Below, in pieces: positions 1 through 10,138 of a stretch of 64,000 nt of DNA; position 1 is the stretch's first letter, and each line of letters begins with the position of its first letter. The stretch covers positions 2,932,001 through 2,996,000 of the forward strand of contig NC_084888.1 of the NCBI RefSeq assembly GCF_958979055.1. Direction: 5' to 3'. The translations under genes and the position numbers were made by a program. Origin of the DNA: Alnus glutinosa. Lineage: Eukaryota > Streptophyta > Magnoliopsida > Fagales > Betulaceae. The notes beneath the pieces were generated by a model. It was not told the origin of the DNA. It made no database searches and saw nothing but the letters and a program-made list of their open reading frames with translations.

Positions 1-792
1 TAAAAAAAACAGGCTCTCTCTCTGTGTGGCCGGATCTGTTGCTACAAAAAAAAAAATTGGGGGGGGGGGGGGGGGAATTTTTGCATTGATGGATTGCTGC
101 AAAAGCATAAAGCTAAAGAAAAATACACACAATGGAGATTGAAAAATCTTTATGCTTCTGTAGCTAGAGCAGTGGGCTTACTCCTCTCTATCCCAGCGGT
201 ATATTCCACAAAATTTTCATCTTTCGATTTGGGTCTTCAACAAGTTTGCTGGTAAGCTTCGATTCCTCTTCGATTTGGGTCTTCAACAAGTCATTCCTGC
301 TATAAATGAGTTGTGTCTGCTTGTTTTTACTTACTATTAGGCAATAAGGATGAATATAAGTATTACTATTGATAGTAGATCATGCACTGCTAAATGCCTT
401 CTAGACCTAGATCTGTACTGGCCATTCCCAATTCTGCATGGTCTTTATTGATTCTGTTGAAGTTTGCATTCTGTTACTAATATGAATCGATAAGATATCA
501 ATGTGATTTCGGATATATTTGATAAGATATCTATGTGTCTGCATAAAGAACGAAACCTTATTTAAAATATTTGATTTTTTTTTCTTGAATTTTAATTGGG
601 CTTCCAAGTTATAAATCCTAGTAAATCTTTAAAACCAATCTCTAAAACTAGTGCTATGACTACCTTTATGTAGTTTAGTTTGTATAATATTGTCAAATTA
701 CATGCTTTTAAGGTTATTAGCTTACCTTTTATGTAGTTTAGTTTTTTTCATTCAATTAACTTATATTACTTTTTAATATAGCACTTTCCTAA
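1..792. other. Upstream region and possible leader of the FAR1-like pseudogene
   Basis: I see no coding sequence here. There is a run of 17 G at 59-75 just after an A-run. A 23-bp direct repeat (TTCGATTTGGGTCTTCAACA...) occurs at 223-245 and 269-291, offset by 46 bp. A GTAAGC donor at 252 and a TTTTAATATAG acceptor ending at 781 would make a 530-bp leader intron ending just before the ATG at 793. This is inferred from splice-site appearance only. Confidence 0.4.
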
Positions 793-3380
793 ATGGACTC
801 TTCAAGTTCGCGATTGGATAATGAGGGTAAATTTGACGATGCTTTAACCCATCAAGATGACCGCCAAAATGGTTAATATTTTCACTTTTGTTTGAGTTAT
901 AGTTTTGTTTTGACCCACTAAGATGGCTGCCTTTTTTCTTTTTCTTTTTTGTATACTTTTTTGGATAGATATGGGTGAAAAATTTGAAGAGTCGAATGAT
1001 TTAATGGCATTTATTTCAAATGAAGAGTTGAATGATGATGAAGAAAATGTGGTACTACTTGTGGTGTTAAAGGATGATGAGAAAGTTGAGGAACCGAAAG
1101 AATCAATGATATTTAGTTCATTAGAAGAAGTCTGCTCTTATTATAGGAAGTATGCTAAGCAAGCTGGTTTTGGTATAGCACATAGAAGCTCGAGAAAAAA
1201 AAGAAGGGTATAAAAGGTTACGTAATGCTTAGATGTACTCGTGGAGGTACAGAGCGACCTAGAACAAGTAATTGTGCGAAGCCAACTCCAGCAACTAATA
1301 GAACAGGGTGTGGTGCCAGGATTTGTGCGAATTTGTGTGATGATGGAACGTGGTTTTTGAGTAAAGTTGAGCTGACGCATAATCATTCGTTAAGCCCGGG
1401 CAAAGCGATATTTTTTAGAAGCAATAAGAAAATTAATGATGCTGCGAAAAGAAGGCTTGAGCTAAATGATAGAGCAGGAATACGTTTGTGTAAAAATTTC
1501 AATTCATTAGTTGTTGAAAGTGGGGGGTTTGAGAATCTTTCATTTGGAGAGAGAGATTGCCGGAATTATATTAACAAGGCAAGAGAACTCCATCTTGGTA
1601 AAGGAGATGCTCAAGCACTTTGTGATTATTTCAGAATAATGCAAAAGCAGAATAGTGGCTTCTACTATGTGATAGATATGGACGATGATTGTAGGTTACG
1701 AAATGTATTTTGGGCTGATGCACAGAGTAGGGCAGCGTATGATTTATTTGGAGATGTTTTTACGTTTGACACAACGTATTTGACCAATAAATATGACATG
1801 CCATTTGCTCCTTTTATATGAGTGAATCATCATGGTCAATCTATACTTTTAGGGGCAGGACTAATTTCAAGTGAGGATACAGAGACATTTGTGTGGTTAT
1901 TTAAATGTTGGTTGGAGTGCATGAATGGCCAAGCCCTAAAGCAATTATGACAAACTAGGATAAAGCTATGAAAAATGTAATCGCTATTGTTTTCCCTGAA
2001 AGTCGACATAGATATTGTATGTGGCACATTATGAAAAAATTTCCTGAAAAGTTTGGATCACATGCTAATTTTGATGGCATTAAGAGTGCCATAAATAAAT
2101 GTTTGTATGACTCTGAAACATGTGAAAAATATAAAGAAAATTGGAAAGATCTACTGGAGAAATATAATCTTCATGATAATACATGGTTGAATGGGTTATA
2201 TATGGATAAGACATTTTGGGTGTCAGCATACATGAAATATACGTTTTGGGGAGGAATGAGTACTACACAGCGAAGTGAAAGTATGAACGCATTTTTTGAT
2301 GGTTACGTGCACTCACGAACCACATTGAAAGAATTTGTTGATGAATATGATAATGCTTTAAGGAGAATGATCGAGAGTGAGACACGTGTTGATTTCGATT
2401 ATTTCAATCGCACAATTCCATGTATAAGCGCCTTGTAGTCAGAGAAACAGTTTCAAGTTGTTTACACAAATGCGAAGTACATGAGCAGTTTTGTGAAAAT
2501 GATGTCTTGTAATAACTCTCTTCTCAAAAGTGAAGGTGCGATTTCTACCTTTGAAGTTGTTGAATATGTTGCTGTTGGAGACCACTTAATAGAAAAGACA
2601 TTTCTTGTTTACTTCAATGAAGATGAATTGGAAGTGAAGTGCACATGTGTATTGTTTGAAGTAAGAGGCATCTTATGTAGGCATTTACTTTCTGTGTTAT
2701 GGACAAAGAAAGTGACAACTTTGCCACAAAGATATGTTATTGACAGATGGAGGAAGGATATTAAACGAGAATACTCGAAGGTTAAGAATAGTTATGATGC
2801 CATTGGTGATAATCCACATGCCCAAATACATGACAAAGTGAAAAACAATTTTGAAGAATTACTATCGCTCACATCAGTAAACACGGAGAAACGTTGCATG
2901 GAACTAATGAAAAGAATTGATCGGTTAAAGGAGTTGTGGCGTTACGAAAATCAATCTTCTGGCATTCTAACTACTGTTGCATCTTCAAGCTGTAAAAATG
3001 TGCTTAGTCCTGTGAAAAAAATTAAGTTAGTGAATTTCTTATTTATTTTTTATTTTTATTATTATTTCTGTCCACATTTTACTTACTTAAAAACATGTGT
3101 ACTTCCCCACATTGCATAATCCATTTTTTAATTGTAGGCCCCCAAATCAACGGAAAATCAAGACAACACTAGTCAATCTCCATTGCCTTCTGTGCCTTCT
3201 GTTGCTCACGATTATAGTACTCAGGTGATTAGCCAACATCTCTTTTTTTATTAATTGATTTTTGACAATTATTTGATATTTCACGTACTTATTTAGTATT
3301 TGTTTTTGCAGGATTCCGTCGCTTCGTCATCGACAGTTGCTCACACCTTCAGTGGTCACCATCATTCTATTCTTTCTCAA
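793..3380 (+). pseudogene. FAR1/FHY3-related (FRS-type, MULE-transposase-derived) pseudogene
   Basis: Family: FAR1-related factors are transcription factors descended from Mutator-like transposases. Seen: exon 1 is 793-871, then a phase-1 intron 872-968, then a long exon from 969. Domains run in the family order. The FAR1 DNA-binding region has SLEEVCSYYRKYAKQAGFG, then CTRGG, GCGAR and THNHSL. The MULE transposase core has FWADAQSR, FDTTYLTNKY, HGQSILLGAGL and RHRYCMWHI. A SWIM-type zinc finger reads CTC...CRH near 2640-2690. It is broken at least five times: a frameshift in the A-run near 1194-1203, TGA at 1819-1821 where the family has Gly, a 1-nt loss near 1931-1936, TAG at 1956-1958 and TAG at 2436-2438. 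Two further open, phase-0 exons (3138-3224, 3312-3380) are probably its tail. It could equally be the transposase of a FAR1-like MULE. The family call is secure; the exact 3' end is not. Confidence 0.85.
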
Positions 3381-3486
3381 GTATAATTTGTGTTTTTTAA
3401 ATTCATTGTGTTGGCATTCATTTATATAATTTATCGATTGGAATTTATATGCGTACAATAAGGGAAACGAATCATGTGTGCATTAG

Positions 3487-3980
3487 GTGAATTTGTCGAT
3501 GAACCCCATAAATTTGTTATCCACATTGATAAGCCAACATAAATACCAAGAGGCTTTCACTACAGCCTTACAAATGCGTGATGTGTCAATTGTGAATTGG
3601 TTATGCTCCAAGGTAAATCACTTGATAGTATTGTGTTATTAAAATGCATCCATTTTAGATGTCTGAATATGAAAACTGATTTTCAGGTTGATATACGGTG
3701 GGTCTTGACTATGGATCCTCTCCCTTTGAGTCAAGAAGTATTGCTTCAGTTGTTGTGGCTTTTACCCTGTTGTATCAATACCAACCCAGTCAAAATAATT
3801 GCTTGAATGACAAACGTTTTTAATTCCATAATCCCAACTGATCCGGCAATTGAAATGCATGTGCGGCCCATCTTCAATCAAGTCTATGCCGCACTCAACC
3901 ATATAAGTGTCCTGCCCACAATTACTGATGCAGTGCGGTCAACTATACGTCTTCTGATGAATGGTTTACTTCCACCTTGA
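3487..3980 (+). pseudogene. VCS: VARICOSE/EDC4 (mRNA-decapping scaffold) C-terminal fragment
   Basis: This is a piece of the C-terminal end of VARICOSE, the plant EDC4/Ge-1 scaffold that joins the decapping enzymes in P-bodies. Seen: exon 3487-3612 (42 codons) encodes LISQHKYQEAFTTALQ and DVSIVNWLCSK. A short intron 3613-3686 follows (GT...TTTCAG). Exon 3687-3980 encodes MDPLPLSQEVLLQLL, TDPAIEMHVRPIFNQVY and IRLLMNGLL, then TGA. The residue before MTNV, Trp in the family, is a TGA stop at 3804-3806. The WD40 and central parts of VARICOSE are absent. Because the intron is kept, the piece was copied from genomic DNA. It could be spliced in frame to the preceding FAR1-like tail exons, but the internal stop would truncate it. 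Confidence 0.82.
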
Positions 3981-4503
3981 GACCAATATGATAGTTAATG
4001 GTATTTGATGCACATTTTGGTTTTCGTTATGTTTTCTTCAGACCAATATAATAGTCTTGTTTTATAATATGTATGTGTTTTCTTGCAGAGTTAAAATGAA
4101 TATTTTGTGTGGGAGTTGTAGTGGAGCTAGCTTTCAAATTGACTCCTGGATGTACTGGAAACGATTGACTCAATTATTTATTTATTTATTATTATTTTTT
4201 TGTGGTTCTTATATGATGTTCATATATGTTGTGTACTAGCTAGAGAGGTTGAGGTGAATTTTGGATGGTGCATGCATGAAATGGCATGATTTATGTTATT
4301 TTCTTTACATCTTGTTCTGGATTCTTCTTCTTTCTTTCTTTTTTTTTTTTTTTTTCTATTTTATTTCATTGGATGTTAGGTTTGGAGCAACGGTGGAGGA
4401 CAGAGTTCATTTGATGTGTTGAGCTGTCCTGCAATAAGCTTAAGCTTATGTTTTGAGATTTTTATTAATTGGATTAGGGCTGTTGTGGGTTGGAGCTATA
4501 GCG

Positions 4504-4811
4504 ATGGAGGGAGAAGCAAGGGAAGAACGATTCTTGTCTGAGCCCCCCACTTGGGTTGAAACGCTGTGGAAAGGTAAAGAAAAAATAGGCATCTCTTCCT
4601 GCATCTGCGTGTCTCTGTTTTTTTTTTTTCATTAAATACAGCTAGCCTCTATATCTGCAAACACTACTTCAAAACTTGTTATTTTCATTTCCAGGGTCAC
4701 GAATCATTTGTTTCTCATGAAAGTCTTGAGCAGCTTCATCGTCTTGTATTTGTTCTTGGCATTACCCATGTTGCTTACAGCTTTTTTGCCATTGCATTGG
4801 CCATGATTAAG
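4504..4811 (+). pseudogene. MLO-like membrane protein fragment
   Basis: MLO proteins are plant seven-transmembrane proteins linked to powdery mildew susceptibility. Seen: an open block at 4695-4811 (39 codons, AG acceptor before it, GT donor after it) reads [19 protein letters not shown] then [17 protein letters not shown]. This corresponds to the loop and third membrane helix of MLO. An upstream exon-like block at 4504-4573 (MEGEAREERFLSEPPTW, then a GT donor) may be the short MLO N-terminus, whose family form ends in a similar TPTW. That link is weaker. Everything else, including the calmodulin-binding tail, is missing. This is a fragment, not a gene. Confidence 0.72.
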
Positions 4812-5046
4812 GTTGACATATCTCTTCATTGAACTGTTTTTTTTTTTTTTGTTGGTTCTCCTTTGGGGCTTAAGAATCGCAGGTATAATTCAAATTCTAA
4901 TTTTACTCTGTTTGTCATTTGAGAAAAATGCAGGAAAATATTAATGGACCGGGTACGTTGACTTAATTTTACGATTACTGCATGATCTATATATATATAG
5001 TTGATATATTCATAAGGGTCATATTTTTCAAATTTTGTCTGGTTAG

Positions 5047-5831
5047 ATATATTATGCCTGGTGTTCCTGTCCTATTCCCTGTTGACATATGTAAATTGTT
5101 TACTCAAAAGGAACTTAAAAGGTTTGTGGCTTATGCTCGAAGCAGCGCAAACTTGTTGACCAAACTCATATTGCATGACCAGATTGATTTTTATAAGTGG
5201 GAGGTGAGTTTGAAATATTTCTCATGTTTCATTGGCTTAGGGCTCTTGGATTACGTTTTTGTGTATATGAGTTGTTACAGCAGAATTTTTGACTTTTGCA
5301 GTGCCTTTCCCGAACTCCTTTGAACAACTACGATGCCATAATTCTTCTCCACATGGACAAATTACCTTACCCCCAACGTCTTCTCTAAGAATCCTGGGTA
5401 GGGAAGCTTGTGGCTCGTGGGAATGCTAGCAAGTTTTTCCATCCCTTCATTTTGCCTGGAGACTTGAAGGGGAGCTCAAAGGAAGTGAAAAATAAGCTAT
5501 TGGTGAAGTTTGATCCATTGAGGTGCTTTGTTGGGGATTTAGAGGCAAGTATCTTCAATGCTATGACGATAATCTTTGAAGAATGGATCTTTTTATTTAC
5601 ATTTTCTTTGGACATATGCATAAAGAGTTCTCCGACATGTTCAAGGTATGGTATGATTCTCTGGGAGGTGATGCTATTGGCATAACATGGGAGAAATTTT
5701 CTTCTAAGAAAGCAACATCGAAACCAAGCACAGAGATGAAGAAACAATTAGGGAATCCGCTGAAGCACAAAAAGAAACCGCGTTTGAGGAGTACTTTCTC
5801 GGCGCGTAATTTGAGTTGGAGCAGACTATAG
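5047..5831 (+). pseudogene. Nrap/NOL6 (UTP22-type nucleolar protein) C-terminal fragment
   Basis: Nrap/NOL6 acts in early 18S rRNA processing in the nucleolus. Seen: block 5047-5203 encodes PGVPVLFPVDICKLFT, KELKRFVAYARSSANLLT and IDFYKWE. An intron 5204-5301 follows. Block 5302-5544 encodes LSRTPLNNYDAIILLHMDK, LVARGNASKFFHPFILPGD and FDPLRCFVGDLE. After a second intron, possibly with a GC donor (GAG|GCAAGT at 5545), block ~5622-5831 encodes KEFSDMFKVWYDSLGG and DAIGITWEK, ending in TAG. An in-frame TAA at 5386-5388 breaks the middle block. The N-terminal three quarters of the roughly 1000-residue family protein is absent. The retained introns show a DNA-level copy. I recognised the family from the conserved C-terminal wording; a protein search would settle it. 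Confidence 0.72.
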
Positions 5832-6481
5832 CGAATCATGCCATTGCTTCTGCTTCTGCCTGATTTGTAATGTATAGGATATATGAACCTCAGTACTAAT
5901 TTGTAGTTTCTTCTTGTTGGACGAACATAGTGTGGTTATGGGTCTTGTGGAAGATCCGCAATATGAGTGCGTAGGCTGCGTAGCTCACATATATGTGCAT
6001 GTCTGTAGGGCTAGATGTTACTTGCTTCCTTTATTGGTTTAAGAGATTTGAAGTAATCTAGGATGCTTTTTGGTGCAATGTTCATTTCTTAAGCTTTTTT
6101 TCCATTTTTTTTTTCCTTCTTCAATTGGTTGGGCCTTAAAATGGGTAGCTGGATATAAAAATAATGGTTGAACACCCTAGCTTGCACGGTTGTCATGACA
6201 AAGATGTAGTAGTAGAACCATATCTCATTTGGATTTAAGATTTTCAGCAATTTGCACAGTGCTTACCATTTGTATGAAGATTACCCGGTGCTTATAATGG
6301 TAACGCCAATATAATGAAATGTTTTAAAATAAGTGCTGGTTCGATTCAAGCGAAAGAGCAATCACTTAACAATATGGGTTTGACTAATCATAACTAAAAT
6401 TCAGAATTTCTATTGTTCAACTAATAAGAACGTAAAATATCTGACAATGACCATTTTTAACCTAATAATGTTTACATCATT
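5832..6481. other. Non-coding stretch between Nrap fragment and GRF gene
   Basis: This is probably the copied 3' flank of the Nrap piece (to about 6100) followed by AT-rich DNA. I see no open frame or inverted repeat I can support. Confidence 0.4.
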
Positions 6482-7005
6482 TCATTCTAACATCAAGTAG
6501 TTAAATTCAGAACCGCTATAACCACTGAAATAAATTACAATGCCCAAAATGATTACGACTACTGCTGCCCAAAACATATTTCTATTAAAACCCAACTCCA
6601 ACCGAAGTCTCTCATATTGTTCCTTGTGTTTTGTTTCAATTAGTTTCTCAAGTCTGTCAATATTGGCCATTGTCATCTTCTCAACTTTCTCAATATCGGC
6701 CCATTTCCCTTCCTCCACGTCTCTCATATGTTCCTCCAATCTCTTCTCATAAGAAGTTATTTGGTTATCAGCCCACATAAAAAAATCACAATTCCCAGCT
6801 TTCTGCGTTAAAACATAATAATAAATGTCATAAATTACTAACGAAAAAATAAATCACAATTAATTAATTTTAAAATTACCTTATACGTTATACAACCGTA
6901 CCACTTTCTTTCGGGGTTGTCACTAGTCTATGAGTACCTTGAACGTGCACGTACTCCACAGTAACATAATGGATGGGGTATTGACGCATCACTATTTACT
7001 GACAT
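6482..7005 (-). pseudogene. GRF-type zinc finger protein with C-terminal membrane helix, one premature stop
   Basis: Seen: two exons in a continuous phase. Exon 1 is 7005-6880 and begins MSVNSDASIPHPLCYCG. The intron is 6879-6803 (GTAATT...GCAG). Exon 2 is 6802-6482 and begins KAGNCDFFMWADNQI. Together they give the GRF pattern CYCG...NPERKWYGC...GNCDFFMWAD, then an acidic/basic helical segment (EKRLEEHMRDVEEGKW) and a hydrophobic helix (FWAAVVVIILGIVIYFSG) near the end. The total is 148 codons. Codon 26 is TAG (6930-6928), where the family usually has Trp in YSWTS. All else is intact, so this is either a very young pseudogene or a sequence error. Short GRF proteins of this layout are common in plants and often lie near transposons; their function is not known. 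Confidence 0.78.
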
Positions 7006-8879
7006 TTTTTCGGGCCTACGCAAAAATAAATAAATAAATAATAATAATAATAATATCTTTGAACAATAATCTATAAACAGAACAATTATCAAAAGTCTTC
7101 ATCTTCATGAACAATCTAACAATTGAAATAACTTTGGACAGAAGATAACAGAATATTGTTCAACAATCAGGGAATAGAAAAGTACTACAAAATAACCAGT
7201 TAACGCATTTGCGTTCCAAACCCAAAATTGCAGACAATGAAAAATTTAATGACATAAATATGCAATTAAACACAACATCACCTCCATCTAATGCATAATA
7301 AACCAGATTGGTACACAGAATCTTTTATAAAGTAACAAAAAAAAAAAAAAACACACACATACACACACAAACAGAGTGATCCAATAAACTTTACCTCTTA
7401 GTCCTTAGCTCATCTGTAAACAAATAAAATCAAAGGTCCCAAGCTAAATTTTTTCAAAAAGTGAAGCAAAAATGTATTCAAGCTTGATTTTCATGCTCAT
7501 ATTGAACACAATTAGGGCCATGCCAATTAGGACAAATCCAAAAATAACTCATTCATCTAAAAATTTATATTTCTCAAACCTTTCAAACGACCATCTCAAA
7601 TCAAAAGAAAGGAAAATTGGAGTACACTCCAACCATCTAAACTTTTTTTCCTTTTGCTAATGTCATTTACAAATCCTATCTAAAGAGTAAAGACATTGTA
7701 TTTGTTTCAAATAATAAAATTTAGTAAAGGGTAATAAAGGCTTTGCACATGAATCACTAATTAAATATATGGGAAACTACTAACCACAAAATTATTGCAT
7801 TATTAGACATTCGGGTAAAGTGACTATAAAATGCACATCTCACAAACTTGTACAGTATAAAAGAAACATGGAAAACCTGTGTGGAAAATGAGCCTACCGT
7901 TGGAGATGCCAACCCAACAAAAATTAAAGAGTTCATATTGAATAACTGCACAAATTAATAGAAAAAAAAAAAGAAAAAAAAAAAAAGAAAGAGAAACTTG
8001 AGATTTCTTTACCTTGTGTTATAATTTTCTTGAAAACCCTGAGTTTTGATTACTCTAACAGGGAACCTAAAACAACTCTAACTTATGCAAATTAAACACT
8101 AAAACATTTAAAAATAAAATAAAATTAGACTATTATTTAAGGGCATTATAAAAAATGGGGTTTACAATTTATCTCTTCTCCTAAATATGCATGTGAAATT
8201 CAATATGGACATAGATTATGTGTTATTTTTCAAATTTCTCTACTATGATAGTTTTGAAATTTGCACATTATACCCTACTGACCAATAGTAGTGGAAAAAA
8301 TAAATAAATTAAGTGTTGTAATAAGCCACAATTTGGTGATCTTTATTTGCATATATATGAGGATTCGAAACTGTAAGCGTTGCCCTTTCCTACAACCAAA
8401 ATAACACACAAAGCCTTGGCCAAATCAAAATTCGAGATTCCATGCAACAGACACAACCCACGTGGTAAATTTGAAAACCCATTTGGCCAAAGATACAAAG
8501 AAGTTAAACTTGATCATAATGTTTCAATTCATGACATTTACCAAACCTAAACAAGTTTTTAGCGTCAGGGAGACAGATTCGACCGCCAAACCCGCCTGTT
8601 CAAAATCTTCCAAGTATGGCAAGCTCATCAAAGGCAATATCAAGCAAAGATCGTGGTCCAGATCATTCAGCCAAGATCTAGTCTAGATCATTCAACCAAA
8701 ACTACAACCTCAACAAAACAGAGGCAAAACAACCCAAAAGAGCAAAACAACTAAACCAAAGCTAAACACACAGTAGCTTCTCTAACACCAGAAGCCAACC
8801 CCCTACCGAAATAGACAACCGGCAGCAGAAGATATTTACAAATTAGAGTTTCGAAAATGGGGTTTTGCTATGCCAGAAT
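7006..8879. other. AT-rich intergenic region
   Basis: The region holds AAT/TAAA simple repeats near 7023-7060, an A-run with CA repeats at 7341-7370 and an A-rich tract at 7960-7990. The only less AT-rich part is 8540-8700, where I recognise no protein. No gene is supported. Confidence 0.4.
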
Positions 8880-8880
8880 G

Positions 8881-8913
<33 letters not shown>

Positions 8914-8926
8914 GGGGGGGGGGGGG
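8880..8926 (+). repeat. (GA)n followed by a 24-base G run
   Basis: The sequence is pure GA dinucleotides at 8880-8902, then 24 consecutive G at 8903-8926. This could form a stable G-quadruplex and is prone to length error in sequencing. Confidence 0.9.
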
Positions 8927-9091
8927 TTGGGTTGGAGGGGAAATGATTTTTTAGCTTTCCCTCCAACCAGTTATCAATTTCAAGCAAAAGAAAAAAAATT
9001 GAAAAAAAAGCATAAAATCACTTTCCACGTTGGCTGTTGTGGCGTTGTTGTGCCGAATGTGTGTAAGAATCATTTATCTAAGAGTAATGTT

Positions 9092-9245
9092 ATTTATATT
9101 CCGTTTGGTTCAACGTAATTTTTTTTTTTTTTTTAAAAAATGTTTTATATTTTTTGTGTTTAGTGCAACTGAAAACATTTTTGATTGGCCAGAAAAAAGC
9201 CTGTTTTAATTTCCGTAAAATGATTTTCCTTTTTAAAATTCGTTG
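9092..9245 (+). mobile_element. Truncated relative of the 17073-17746 inverted-repeat element
   Basis: The stretch starting TATTCCGTTTGGTTCAACGTAA and continuing through CCGTAAAATGATTTTCC matches the order of words at the left end of the element at 17073 (TACTCCGTTTGTTTCGGCGTAA, then TTTCGTAAAATGATTTAC). No right end is visible, so it is a fragment or a diverged copy. Confidence 0.45.
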
Positions 9246-10138
9246 CGATATTCACTAGAAGACGCTGGTTGTGCCAAAGCCTAGTAAACTATTATACAAA
9301 TGTTAGACAACTAAGATGATATGGTAGTGAAAAATATCCATTAATCTTTTTTTTACAATTTAACCGTCAATTTGCACTTCTATATCTTCAAGTTATATAA
9401 TAGAATAGAAGTGTGATTCTTGCACAACAACTATACACAATAATTACACAACTCTACTCACATGGGATGGAACATGGTTGAGTTGAGTTGTGCATAATGG
9501 TTGTGCAATAAGTATTTTTCAATAGTATATAATAGTCTACTAAATAGTATTACTATAGTAATAATAGCATATTTGGCCTATTATTTTATCCTAGTTCCAA
9601 CTAATTCCCAACTCGTAATAATCTTATCATTGCCTTTTTATTTCAAAAGGCCTTTTGTGTCTCTTAATACCAAAATTTTATAAAATAGAGAAAGGGAGAA
9701 AACATAAGGCTAAAAATTATTCTTATTTTGATCTATGTTTTTTATTTTATTTTTTGACATGTTATTTTGATCTCTGTGTTTACTCTATCAAATTTCATAA
9801 AAAATAATGTTGAAACTTTTGTTCATAGGCTTAAAAGAATATTACATTCAATTCAATTTTCTAAAACTAAAACTTAACTTGTATTTTTTATATTACAAAA
9901 AATCAATAAAGTGAAATTATTATTTTTTTTAAAAAAAAATCTGGAATCAAACTATTTAAATTAATTGTATGGTCTGTTAAGGCTATGATTATAATAATTC
10001 TATCATGGCCTATTGAGGCCACATGCCGTCTTCACAGTTGATTGAGTCGATGCAACAAACGTTTGGTAACGAACGCTGTTTTTTCACTGATTTGTATGGA
10101 CCTCTACAGAAATTAGCCAGCAAACCCGAACAAGAAAA
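9246..10138. other. Intergenic, promoter side of the GTPase gene
   Basis: This AT-rich DNA has no supported gene. The direct upstream region of the GTPase (about 10010-10138) is less AT-rich, as expected for a promoter and leader. I see no clear TATA box. Confidence 0.35.

Noticed and set aside
1..8926. Pairing of the GCTCTCTCTCTGTG end near 13 with the GA/G-run near 8880 as terminal inverted repeats of one large MULE
   Set aside because: The match is only CT/GA simple sequence plus scattered bases; no convincing inverted repeat or 9-bp flank is visible.
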